From Cinclus cinclus (lineage: Eukaryota > Chordata > Aves > Passeriformes > Cinclidae): 64,000 nt of DNA. The stretch is from contig NC_085049.1 of NCBI RefSeq assembly GCF_963662255.1, positions 49,484,837 through 49,548,836 on the forward strand, written 5' to 3'. Both the position numbers and the translations under genes were made by a program. The notes under the pieces are model-generated. The model did not search any database. It worked only from the letters and a program-made list of their open reading frames with translations, and was not told where the DNA came from. Positions 52,301-57,300 of the stretch are shown in pieces; position 1 is the first letter of the stretch, and every line of letters starts with the position of its first letter.

Positions 52301-54366
52301 CAGTCATTAGGGAAGAGGCAAAATGTCATCACAAGTTAAAAGCCATCCTGACAGAAGGTCAATAATGACATGTTTAAATTTTAATTGTAGGAGTGCATGA
52401 AATATTTATTTAGTTTTAGATGGAGTGATAATGTGGTAGTATAATTATATAGATGAAGTTAGAGTAATTTGCCATAGTTAGAGATAAGTCTGGAGAGCTT
52501 CAGAGTTACTTCAACAATCTAGGGTAAGAGACACCAATACAACAAAATAAAGCATGGTATTGACTAAATAAAGAATATTAAAATGAAAGATTTAGTCAAA
52601 CCTCATATGTTTTTTGAGCCAAGTGAAAAGATCCTTGCACTTTCATCCAGTTCTCTGATGGTCTCTGCTCTCATGCAGACCAAAAGGCTAAGAGCTATGA
52701 CATTTAGGCAAATGGATAGACAATGGTTAGGAAACAAAGTAATTCTGGTTTCTTTCATGAATCATTCATACTCTCATCAGTATGAGAGAGGGCTCTGTTC
52801 ATCTGTGGTCCTTCTACATTGCTGCAGAGCTAAAGCGTTCAGAGAGGAGCAACAAGAGTGTTGGCCAGGTCATGTCTTGAATGGCACAACAAATGAAGCC
52901 TTCTTTTTCATCTTTCTGTTGTAAACTCTTTATCTTTTCTTCCCTCTCTACTCACCTTCCAAAGACCTACCACCATCCCACCTCTCTCTGTATTAGAGCC
53001 TCCTTTTCCCAGTATCTCCATGTTCCAAATTTCCTTGGTGCCTGCACACAGTCCACATTCCCTTACTCCTCACACAGAAGTACCTCCAGATTTTCATGTC
53101 CTCATACCCTGAACTCCCCTCCCTTTCCTCTCCAGCTCCCCCACTGGCACTCTTTTTCCATCATGTGATTTTGGCCCATCAAATGGTGGTATCTGTTGTG
53201 ACTATCTGGGAACTACCTATGTGTTCTTGGCCAGATTACTGCTGTCAAATTTTGGATTAGGTTGAACATGATTACATTTAATTAATTAATAACTGTGATT
53301 TCTGGTGCTTAGGACAAAGTCTTTTTCTTTACTCCTCTCAAATCTCAGGAAACTTCAAAGTTTTAAGAGTAATCTTTTAGTCTAATTTGTGTTGGTATGG
53401 CACATTTCATCACAGACTTGGAAGGGAGTAGCCTCATATGGCCCACCTGCAGAAGAAATCAGATTTAAGTCTGTGACAAAGATAACTAGACCTAGTATAG
53501 GCATGCTTGATTTCACAGCATTTCAACTTTGCTTACATTTAATTAAAAAGTTGAATTTTTTTTTCTGTCAACATATCAGCTAAGAAAATTTTTCACATAA
53601 TGTAACAGTGAGACAAAGTTTTGCTCTGCTGAAACCCAGAGCACATACAAGTTTCTAGTTAGTATGTTCCCTAGCTGGTTTGTTACTGCATCAACTTTTT
53701 GGATACATTTCTTTGAGTGATAACATAGCCCTCAGTCACAAACAGTATAAATAAAAAAGAGAAAAGCTTTTGAACGGATATGCTTTTCCTCTTTCAAGAA
53801 GAAAGATAAACTTCTTTTCATTTTATTTAGAAGAATTTAACTTTTTATCAGTGAACACGAAAAGGACATGGATTCAGCTGTGCTGTTCCAAAGTTATTAA
53901 TTTGTAAATGGGGATTCAATTTTGGTATCCATGGCACAAGGTTGAAACAAAACACATGATTAAACAATAAAGAAAAGTTTACTTAAAAAGTATTTTAAAT
54001 GTGGCTAAACTTAGAATTAATTTTAGAAGATAAAATCATTTTTAATACTAGAGTCCTTTTCAAAGTTAAAAATAGGTTTTAACCACAAAGAATTTTGAAA
54101 TGTAATATTTTTATAAAAAAAAATTGTGATATCTTTATTCTTATTTTCTTTTATTTTATTCATAGATAAATGTGGCTTCTTGTGATGGAAAATGCCCGTC
54201 TGCAACAATTTTCAATGTCAATATTGATAGCCATCTAAGATTCTGTAAATGTTGTCGAGAAATTGGAACACGAGTCCTGACCGTACCTTTGCGCTGTTCA
54301 GGAAATGGCACTGAAATTATGTATGTCATTCAAGAGCCTATAGACTGCTCATGCCAATGGAACTGA
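284..54366 (+). CDS. OTOGL: Otogelin-like gene, spliced coding span (33 exon segments in window, 5' part missing)
   Basis: This is the 3' part of an otogelin-family gene, a secreted gel-forming glycoprotein related to von Willebrand factor and mucins; in mammals it belongs to the tectorial membrane and other acellular gels of the inner ear. Seen in sequence: VWD3, C8, AbfB-like trefoil, TIL, Ser/Thr-rich segment, VWC, degenerate VWD4, C8, TIL, serial VWC-like modules and a C-terminal cystine knot, all on GT-AG exons with matching phases. The AbfB domain inside a VWD/C8/TIL protein is an otogelin-family hallmark. I choose OTOGL over OTOG because a PTPRQ-like gene follows in the same orientation, as at the human OTOGL locus, and because the C-terminus resembles OTOGL as I recall it. 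The signal peptide and first two D assemblies lie upstream. The central mucin exon is disrupted, see its own entries. Confidence 0.9.
423..12326 (+). other. OTOGL: Large OTOGL intron (about 11.9 kb)
   Basis: This is the largest intron in the window. It is AT-rich with scattered short A and T runs and a short TATA/ACAC stretch near 6665-6690. A decayed coding relic sits on the - strand at about 4955-5760. Positions 11881-11941 hold a short duplicated segment: CTTGGTTTTAAAAATA occurs twice about 41 bases apart. Short open frames on both strands look like chance, with no domain signature or splice context. Confidence 0.6.
4955..5760 (-). pseudogene. Decayed intronless coding relic, coiled-coil-like, unidentified parent
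   Basis: Reading the - strand from about 5500 down to 5030 gives protein-like sequence broken by stops and frame changes. First comes an open stretch (5503-5267) with [18 protein letters not shown] near its end, then a TAA. The same frame resumes with [20 protein letters not shown] and then [14 protein letters not shown]. After another break a different frame reads [14 protein letters not shown]. The heptad-like acidic/leucine pattern suggests a coiled-coil protein. With no intron signals and with stops, a processed pseudogene is the simplest reading. I do not recognise the parent and see no clear poly(A) remnant. Confidence 0.4.
12327..12461 (+). CDS. OTOGL: OTOGL exon 2: VWD3 middle
   Basis: Acceptor TGTTGCAG, donor CAG|GTTAGT, 45 codons, phase 0 to 0. 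The product includes [20 protein letters not shown] then [13 protein letters not shown]. It corresponds to the second cysteine pair and the KxVxIxVG...I beta strands of a VWD domain (compare the CKKRVTILV region of VWF D3). The length fits exactly between exons 1 and 3 in frame. Confidence 0.88.
12933..13079 (+). CDS. OTOGL: OTOGL exon 3: VWD3, strand before the GLCG motif
   Basis: Donor AAG|GTGAGC, phase 0 to 0. The product contains [18 protein letters not shown] and [18 protein letters not shown], the usual V-W-D-x strand pair that precedes GLCGNF in VWD domains. The start is uncertain: the acceptor ATTTGTGTCAG (exon from 12933, adding KTLGAQ) has the better pyrimidine tract, but a second in-frame acceptor GGGGCACAG would start the exon at 12951. 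Confidence 0.82.
14735..14854 (+). CDS. OTOGL: OTOGL exon 4: VWD3 end with GLCGNFD
   Basis: Acceptor TTTCTCTTTCAG, donor CAG|GTAAGT, 40 codons, phase 0 to 0. It encodes [20 protein letters not shown] and then [17 protein letters not shown] is the diagnostic VWD motif and includes the acidic residue expected for the calcium site. FGDSW is the conserved end of the domain before C8. Confidence 0.92.
17026..17142 (+). CDS. OTOGL: OTOGL exon 5: C8 domain first half
   Basis: Acceptor TTGCTTTCAAG, donor GTG|GTAAGT, 39 codons, phase 0 to 0. It encodes [20 protein letters not shown] and [18 protein letters not shown]. The A-x-x-x-C-x-x-L...F-x-x-C pattern is the first part of a C8 domain, which always follows VWD in D assemblies. 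Confidence 0.88.
19870..20026 (+). CDS. OTOGL: OTOGL exon 6: C8 domain second half
   Basis: Acceptor CCACCCCAG, donor TGTG|GTATGT, phase 0 to 1. It encodes [17 protein letters not shown], then [18 protein letters not shown] and [15 protein letters not shown]. The C-x(4)-C...C-x-C-x-x-x-x-A-Y-A-x-x-C pattern is the canonical C8 second half, matching VWF D3 in cysteine spacing. Confidence 0.93.
20492..20551 (+). repeat. AAC/AAT trinucleotide-like microsatellite
   Basis: Interrupted run of AAC and AAT units ending about 25 bases upstream of the 27-base exon 7. It does not overlap the acceptor pyrimidine tract (TTTTCTTTTTCTTTTAG). Confidence 0.8.
20577..20603 (+). CDS. OTOGL: OTOGL exon 7: 27-base microexon
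   Basis: Acceptor CTTTTTCTTTTAG, donor AAG|GTATGT. The length is 27 bases, phase 1 to 1. It encodes AYDCEHYNQ once the carried G is included, linking the C8 domain to the AbfB-like domain. The cysteine and exact phase match on both sides support it despite the size. Confidence 0.85.
21290..21375 (+). mobile_element. Degenerate 3' tail of a CR1-like LINE
   Basis: Positions 21358-21374 read ATTCTATGATTCTATGA, the octamer repeat that ends CR1 retrotransposons of birds and reptiles. The preceding GTGGTCTTAAAGGTA loosely resembles the CR1 3' end consensus. The element is severely truncated and its left border is a guess. Confidence 0.4.
22037..22204 (+). CDS. OTOGL: OTOGL exon 8: start of the AbfB-like region
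   Basis: Acceptor TTCTTCACTTAG, donor TTAT|GTAAGT, phase 1 to 1. It encodes [20 protein letters not shown] and [19 protein letters not shown], ending GLFKDKDL. It sits between the C8 exons and the clear AbfB exon 9. The glycine- and phenylalanine-rich beta pattern with few cysteines is unlike VWD/C8/TIL and fits the otogelin-specific insert. Confidence 0.85.
23660..23689 (+). repeat. Poly-T run of about 30
   Basis: Uninterrupted T run in the intron before exon 9, about 116 bases upstream of its acceptor. On the - strand it could be the A tail of a short retroposon, but I see no body or target duplication. Confidence 0.8.
23806..24084 (+). CDS. OTOGL: OTOGL exon 9: AbfB (arabinofuranosidase-B-like) beta-trefoil
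   Basis: Acceptor TTTCTTCTGTGGAAG, donor GAAG|GTACCT, phase 1 to 1. The product begins [20 protein letters not shown], then [24 protein letters not shown] and [16 protein letters not shown]. The S-L-E-S-x-x-x-P-x-x-(Y/F)-L-x-x-x-D...L...F-x-x-x-A-T-F repeat is the signature of the alpha-L-arabinofuranosidase B carbohydrate-binding trefoil. In animals this domain is found inside otogelins; its ligand there is not established. It is the single best exon for identifying the family. Confidence 0.93.
24520..24591 (+). repeat. (TTTC)18 microsatellite forming a splice-acceptor pyrimidine tract
   Basis: Eighteen uninterrupted TTTC units end four bases before exon 10, directly followed by TCAG. The repeat is therefore the whole polypyrimidine tract of that acceptor. 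Confidence 0.95.
24596..24713 (+). CDS. OTOGL: OTOGL exon 10: link from AbfB into TIL
   Basis: Acceptor CTTTCTCAG immediately after the TTTC repeat, donor CCTCT|GTAAGT, phase 1 to 2. It encodes [34 protein letters not shown] and KFLP. C-E-W-R-Y-x-S-C-x-x-P-C-x-x-T-C is the start of a TIL cysteine domain. The phase matches both neighbours. Confidence 0.9.
24714..26912 (+). other. OTOGL: OTOGL introns flanking exon 11
   Basis: AT-rich sequence on both sides of exon 11 with no recognisable gene, RNA or repeat family. Confidence 0.5.
25936..26015 (+). CDS. OTOGL: OTOGL exon 11: TIL domain end
   Basis: Acceptor ATTTTAAAG, donor GACT|GTAAGT, phase 2 to 1. It encodes [20 protein letters not shown] then CVYPEDC. 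The V-E-G-C-x-P-x-C-P-x-x-x-x-x-D...C-V-x-x-x-D-C pattern is the end of a TIL domain. The final Cys codon is completed by exon 12. Confidence 0.92.
26913..27292 (+). CDS. OTOGL: OTOGL exon 12, 5' part: Ser/Thr-rich mucin-like segment, ends at a premature stop
   Basis: Acceptor TTTTTCCTTTTAG. The first two bases complete the TIL Cys codon, giving [11 protein letters not shown]. The sequence is rich in Thr, Ser and Pro (for example [20 protein letters not shown]), as expected for an O-glycosylated mucin-like linker. The frame runs into TAA at 27293-27295. I find no strong donor (GTAAG or GTGAG) before that stop. If the transcript uses this exon unmodified, the protein would lose VWD4, the VWC row and the cystine knot. 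Confidence 0.7.
27293..28609 (+). pseudogene. OTOGL: Disrupted middle of the OTOGL mucin-like exon
   Basis: Ser/Thr-rich coding character continues but hops between frames. Stops lie at 27293 and 27338, then the frame shifts to the one starting ACAACTCCAACAACC at 27340. TGA follows at 27457 and 27652, a shift near 27755 restores Ser/Thr content up to TAA 27866, another frame runs from 27870 to TAA 27939, and a longer open stretch covers 27962-28588 ending at TAA 28589. A last shift near 28600 leads into the open 3' part. These are decay lesions or assembly errors within what was one long exon; there is no intron-like base composition here. Confidence 0.7.
28610..29712 (+). CDS. OTOGL: OTOGL exon 12, 3' part: open Ser/Thr-rich mucin-like segment
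   Basis: About 367 codons stay open, in the frame that exits at a probable donor TGTGTG|GTATGA, phase 0, matching exon 13. The protein is rich in Ser and Thr, with runs such as [31 protein letters not shown] and [14 protein letters not shown], and nearly free of cysteine until SSECV at the end. It resembles the Ser/Thr-rich linker of otogelin. How it joins to exon 11 or the 5' part is unclear because of the upstream lesions. Consensus-like sites inside it (donor TCG|GTAAGT at 28873; acceptor TTTCATCTTCAG ending 28627) could split it. Confidence 0.65.
30397..30574 (+). CDS. OTOGL: OTOGL exon 13: VWC-like module before VWD4
   Basis: Acceptor TTTCCCTATGTGACAG, donor CCCT|GTAAGT, phase 0 to 1. 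It encodes [33 protein letters not shown] and [13 protein letters not shown]. The C-x-x-Y-x-C...C-P...C...C-C-P-x-W-x-C spacing is a VWC-type module as found before the last D domain of gel-forming mucins and otogelins. Confidence 0.92.
31297..31360 (+). repeat. (CTAT)16 microsatellite
   Basis: Sixteen perfect CTAT units ending about 100 bases before the exon 14 acceptor. Confidence 0.95.
31462..31604 (+). CDS. OTOGL: OTOGL exon 14: start of degenerate VWD4
   Basis: Acceptor TTCTTTTTTAG, donor CAG|GTAAGG, phase 1 to 0. It encodes [18 protein letters not shown], then [19 protein letters not shown] and [10 protein letters not shown]. The ITFDGN strand is recognisable as VWD but the usual G-D-x-H-Y lead-in is degenerate (S-E-L-S-V). 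This agrees with the atypical last VWD of otogelins. Confidence 0.9.
32668..32691 (+). CDS. OTOGL: OTOGL exon 15: 24-base microexon
   Basis: Acceptor TGTTTTCCAG, donor CTA|GTAAGT, eight codons SGNSIRKL, phase 0 to 0. The sites are strong and the phase fits, so skipping or inclusion would keep the frame. It falls in a loop of VWD4. Confidence 0.75.
32827..32919 (+). CDS. OTOGL: OTOGL exon 16: VWD4 middle
   Basis: Acceptor TTTTCTTTCAAG, donor AAA|GTAAGT, 31 codons, phase 0 to 0. It encodes [20 protein letters not shown] then [11 protein letters not shown], matching the C-x(n)-C strand region of VWD, with an N-x-T sequon. Confidence 0.85.
33544..33733 (+). CDS. OTOGL: OTOGL exon 17: VWD4 late strands
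   Basis: Acceptor TTATTTTAG, donor TGTG|GTGAGG, phase 0 to 1. It encodes [39 protein letters not shown] and RKTEGLCG. The end is the first half of the VWD GLCGxCxG motif, completed in exon 18. Confidence 0.92.
35963..36177 (+). CDS. OTOGL: OTOGL exon 18: end of VWD4 and start of C8
   Basis: Acceptor CTCTGTCTCCAG, donor AAA|GTGAGT, phase 1 to 0. It encodes [15 protein letters not shown], so the joined motif reads [13 protein letters not shown]. This is followed by [20 protein letters not shown] and IPCHKK, the opening of a C8 domain. Confidence 0.93.
36178..38021 (+). other. OTOGL: OTOGL intron between exons 18 and 19
   Basis: A 1.8 kb intron. An open + frame at 37341-37580 (79 codons, with [18 protein letters not shown]) looks mildly protein-like, but the opposite strand is open too and there is no splice context, so I do not call it. 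Confidence 0.45.
38022..38163 (+). CDS. OTOGL: OTOGL exon 19: C8 domain second half
   Basis: Acceptor TATGTTCCTAG, donor TGTT|GTAAGC, phase 0 to 1. It encodes [36 protein letters not shown] and KWRTPDYC. C-x-A-x-x-A-Y-x-x-x-C...W-R-x-P-x-x-C is the C8 core. Confidence 0.93.
38508..38693 (+). CDS. OTOGL: OTOGL exon 20: TIL domain after VWD4
   Basis: Acceptor TTATTCCTTGCAG, donor TGTA|GTAAGT, phase 1 to 1. It encodes [20 protein letters not shown] and [22 protein letters not shown]-x-x-x-x-Y-x-x-C...C-x-C-x-x-G is a standard TIL pattern. It is the first of six symmetric 1-1 exons. Confidence 0.93.
39237..39449 (+). CDS. OTOGL: OTOGL exon 21: VWC module
   Basis: Acceptor TTTTTCTTCCAG, donor TGTG|GTATGT, phase 1 to 1. 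It encodes [37 protein letters not shown] and [12 protein letters not shown]-x-W...C-x-x-x-x-C...C-C-P-x-x-x-C is a full-length VWC-type module. Confidence 0.93.
40292..40396 (+). CDS. OTOGL: OTOGL exon 22: short VWC-like module a
   Basis: Acceptor TTTTATCCCACAG, donor TGTG|GTAAGG, 105 bases, phase 1 to 1. It encodes [20 protein letters not shown] then [13 protein letters not shown]. One E-C...C...C...C-C-P-x-x-x-C half-module per exon, repeated in exons 23 to 25. Confidence 0.92.
40696..40803 (+). CDS. OTOGL: OTOGL exon 23: short VWC-like module b
   Basis: Acceptor TTTCACATCCTACAG, donor TGTG|GTAAGA, 108 bases, phase 1 to 1. It encodes [20 protein letters not shown] then [12 protein letters not shown], with the same cysteine plan as exon 22. 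Confidence 0.92.
41164..41265 (+). CDS. OTOGL: OTOGL exon 24: short VWC-like module c
   Basis: Acceptor with a long T/C tract, CTTTTCTAATTTAG; donor TGTG|GTGAGT; 102 bases, phase 1 to 1. It encodes [18 protein letters not shown] then [12 protein letters not shown]. Same module type as exons 22 and 23. Confidence 0.91.
42535..42639 (+). CDS. OTOGL: OTOGL exon 25: short VWC-like module d
   Basis: Acceptor TTTCCCCTCATTTAG, donor TGTG|GTAATT (weaker than usual), 105 bases, phase 1 to 1. It encodes [20 protein letters not shown] then [12 protein letters not shown]. Confidence 0.91.
42728..42768 (+). CDS. OTOGL: OTOGL exon 26: first part of module e (41 bases)
   Basis: Acceptor TATCTCCTCAG, donor TTG|GTAAGT, phase 1 to 0. 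It encodes [14 protein letters not shown], lying only 88 bases after exon 25. Module e is split over exons 26 and 27, unlike modules a to d. Confidence 0.85.
43702..43765 (+). CDS. OTOGL: OTOGL exon 27: second part of module e
   Basis: Acceptor TTCTGTACTCAG, donor TGTG|GTAACT (weak), phase 0 to 1. It encodes [20 protein letters not shown] plus C. It completes the C...C-x-C-x-x-x-x-C module begun in exon 26, with C-G-C replacing C-C-P. Confidence 0.83.
44687..44865 (+). CDS. OTOGL: OTOGL exon 28: linker module before the C-terminal VWC/CTCK
   Basis: Acceptor TTTTGGGTATAG, donor GCT|GTAAGT, phase 1 to 0. It encodes [38 protein letters not shown] and [10 protein letters not shown]. This region resembles the OTOGL segment before the cystine knot as I recall it. 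Confidence 0.9.
45070..45118 (+). repeat. Interrupted CATC/CACC microsatellite
   Basis: Tandem CATC units with some CACC variants in the intron before exon 29, about 100 bases from its acceptor. Confidence 0.85.
45216..45320 (+). CDS. OTOGL: OTOGL exon 29: VWC part before CTCK
   Basis: Acceptor TTTCTTCCCAG, donor GAG|GTAAGT, 35 codons, phase 0 to 0. It encodes [20 protein letters not shown] then [17 protein letters not shown]-x-C...C is the link typical of the VWC before mucin and VWF cystine knots. Confidence 0.92.
46152..46289 (+). CDS. OTOGL: OTOGL exon 30: VWC continuation, two possible donors
   Basis: Acceptor TATATACTCAG, phase 0 to 0. It encodes [20 protein letters not shown], then [13 protein letters not shown]-x-x-W...C...Y-x-C...C-P-P is VWC-like. 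Two in-frame donors exist 18 bases apart: AAG|GTTTGT (exon end 46271) and the consensus AAG|GTAAGT (end 46289, adding VCTLGK). The shorter form agrees better with OTOGL as I recall it and avoids an odd cysteine; the longer one has the stronger site. Confidence 0.85.
47808..47853 (+). CDS. OTOGL: OTOGL exon 31: 46-base VWC end
   Basis: Acceptor TTTTATTTTCCTAG, donor ACCT|GTAAGT, phase 0 to 1. It encodes [16 protein letters not shown], the G-C-C-x-x-C that closes the last VWC before the cystine knot; the last Cys codon is completed in exon 32. Confidence 0.9.
47854..51724 (+). other. OTOGL: OTOGL intron between exons 31 and 32
   Basis: A 3.9 kb AT-rich intron. It contains a TG/TA-rich run at about 48358-48382 and a C-rich then A-rich run at about 48889-48912. 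No gene or RNA seen. Confidence 0.5.
51725..51804 (+). CDS. OTOGL: OTOGL exon 32: start of the C-terminal cystine knot
   Basis: Acceptor TTCTATTTTATCAG, donor CCG|GTAAGC, phase 1 to 0. It encodes [19 protein letters not shown] then NDCISQSP. The first CTCK cysteines and the basic segment before them are conserved in this family. Confidence 0.92.
51805..54165 (+). other. OTOGL: Last OTOGL intron
   Basis: A 2.4 kb intron. A C/T-rich stretch at about 52920-53160 stands out against the AT-rich background, but shows no recognisable gene or repeat. Confidence 0.45.
54166..54366 (+). CDS. OTOGL: OTOGL terminal exon 33: C-terminal cystine knot and stop
   Basis: Acceptor TTTTATTTTATTCATAG, phase 0, ends in TGA at 54364-54366. 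It encodes [19 protein letters not shown], then [25 protein letters not shown] and [10 protein letters not shown]. The C-x-G-x-C, C-x-C-C and terminal C-x-C form the CTCK knot that mediates dimerisation in VWF-like and mucin proteins. Confidence 0.95.
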   Translation: MNVASCDGKCPSATIFNVNIDSHLRFCKCCREIGTRVLTVPLRCSGNGTEIMYVIQEPIDCSCQWN

Positions 54367-57300
54367 CCATTACTGTGGACGTGACTTAGCCTTCACCAGA
54401 CAGGTTTTTGGTCATGGTTGGGTATAGTATTCTGCAGGGAAATTAAAAAAGGCATCAGTTATGCATTATAATGTAGCTTTTCCCAAATTTAGCAAAGATG
54501 TTTGTTGTTCTTCGAATTGTCTTTGAAAGTATTGGCAGGAATGGAAAGAAAAACATAAATCCTTTGGAACAAGGTGTTGTTTATCCATCATTTTTTTCTA
54601 CTCAGTGGCTTTTTGATGAGGTGGTGAAACAAGATAGTTAATATGGTTAGTATTTCCAGTGTCTTAAAATTTTGGATCATGGCTACCTATGAAACTCAAG
54701 AATTTCTCAAACCATTTCTCAGTGGTTCATTTACTTAGAGGCATCCTGTTGAAAACCACCACCGGTCCCATGTTTCAATGGGAAAGAAGGATATTAGGAT
54801 TTTGAAAATGACAGAATTAATTTATTTTAGAAATAGTGGGCTCAACTATAACAATTTTTACCTTGCTCAAAATTCCATCTTCTTGTCTATTAAGCTGTTG
54901 TCAATGATTGGATTCTGCTTATTCTGTAAATCACTGAGAAACAACACAACTATGATCTGTAAGTACTTGTAGGAAATCTCCAGAGGATATAGCAGAACCA
55001 CAATATCTTGAAACCTTAGACATGTATTTAATTTTTATGTATATTATAAATATGAAGCATGACTAGGCAAAGGCTGAAGAGTTATAACTGTTGTGCCTTA
55101 AAAATATCTGAAAGTCATTTCTGCTATGAAGGTTTCCGTTTTATATCCATTTTTTCACTCTACACAGGAAAGAAATTGGCTGTTTGCTAATATAGAATAA
55201 GATTAAATGTGTATATATTTATTTTAAAACCCCAAAATACTGCACATTTTAAATATTCATAATGGGTTTTGTCTTTGTTTTATAGTTTGAAGAATTTTGT
55301 TCAACGTATTTTAATTTTTTTTAATAACAGGTATTTAGACTATTGAATTATTTGAATCATAATTTTTGAGTCCAGGAAAAATAGTCAGGTAAAATAAATG
55401 TTTTGTAGGGGTTGGGTGAGTTATTCATGCCAAATCAAGCTGTAAATATCCATGATACAGCACTTTAAGGTGAATATCATTTCCCTTTTAGTCAACATAC
55501 TGCATAACCTGCTTTTAAAAATAAAGGATACATACTTAAACTTGTCTTTAGAAGATTTCTTTAGAAGATTGCTTATAAACTCGCTGAATGAAATTATACA
55601 GTATTTTCCTTATCAATTTTCCTTTTAACTGTGTCAGAATTGAAATTCTTGTCTAAAATTTGAAAATCTTCTGACAGTTTTGATTTCAAGCTGTCATAAT
55701 TTAATTATGAAAAGGTCAGTTTATCACATGGGTTATTGCAATGAAACATAAGCAATTAAAACTGCCTTAAAATCCAAGACTATTTTTCTACTTTGTGTGA
55801 CAAATCTTTAATTGTTTGGTACATTCAGTTTGATGGCTCATAAAGAAAAATAGCTTATATAGAGAAGTCTGTCATTGTTAACAAGAACATTTTATCATCT
55901 ACTCATCCATATAATTAAGAATAGTGACTTGGTTTAAAAATTAAATAGCAATCCATTGTAAAATATCAGCAAAATATTTAACCATTATAAAAAAATAATG
56001 ATCAACTAGTGACCAAAATAAAGTGACACTTTGAGAAAGCCTATGCTTCATCTGCATGTTTTTATAATTTGTAAGGCAGATATTTCAAGTTGTGTTATAT
56101 ACCAGGGCCTAGAACCAAAATATTCTCTGATACTGCTGTTAGAATTTGTGCACAGAAGCTTTTCATGCAGGCAAGAAATAGAAGTTAAATCATAGTCATA
56201 GATGTAATGTTGGTGTACTCTTACAGCAAATTAAAGGACAATTTCTAAATGAACCCACCATACTTGTGATTTTTTTTAGGTAGATAGGTATCCTATACTT
56301 GCATTAGGAGAGTTTGGCCCAAATGTACTTAATGAATTTAATATTTTTTAAAGAGGAAGCTCTCAAAATACAGCGTTTTTCAGTGTAATCATCAACATTT
56401 CATTGAACAGCTGTGGCCTTTCATAAGCCATGTAAGCCATTTGCTTTTCTAAGATTTAGAACTGTGTTTGTAATTCAAAATAATTTAATAAACATTATTT
56501 TGCAGAGTGATAAATCAGTTATGTTTAAAATGAACTTCATGAAAACCTTCAATAAGATAAATTATATTAAAGTATTTTTTCCCACATAGTTTGCTTTTGA
56601 AAATGCAACAATCAGTAGGAACTGTGTCATCCTACAGCAAAATCTCACATCTTCAGTGGAGCTGAATAGGGTGGCTCTAAGATTCTTTTTCATTTTACAA
56701 TTGGGCTGCTTTGGCCTTGCCAGAAAGCAAACTTCCATTAAAACCCATGAACCATTTCCTGGGCAGCCCACCCAGCCCCTTCGCCTCCAGGAAGGTGACA
56801 CTGACAGAATGTGATGTGTTTTATATAGCATGAACTGGCCCTTGTACCAGTGGAGAGAAGGTTTGAATGAGCCTCCAGTGTGGCAGGACTGTTCTGCTCC
56901 ACACATTTCTTCTGTCTGCAACCTACATGTAACCACATATGCAGTTTATGGTTCTGTCTTGGCTTTCTCATGTCTCTTCAACTCTGCATTCCTGCCTCAA
57001 GCCCTATCCTCAAATTTTGTGTTACTCTGTCTGCACAGGTGTCTTGTGAGCTGCTTTGGAAAGCTGATCCAGCTCAAACCTTATTTCATTAAATACCAAA
57101 ATTAATTACTCTGTTTATTATTGACCAAAAGAGCTTTAACACCCACAGAGTTCCCTCCCTTTTACCCACTCTGAAATGAAGGCTTGCATAATTTCTACTC
57201 CCCTAAAAGGAAGGCTGGGAAGGCATGCTCCTGAAACTCCCACACTGTCATTGAAAAATGCAAGGAACTGTGCATGATGGAGTAGAGACCTTGTGCAGCA

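Noticed and set aside
284..54366. Assignment to OTOG instead of OTOGL
   Set aside because: A long Ser/Thr-rich region is more typical of OTOG, but OTOG is followed by USH1C in mammals, whereas here an FN3 receptor gene matching PTPRQ follows on the same strand.
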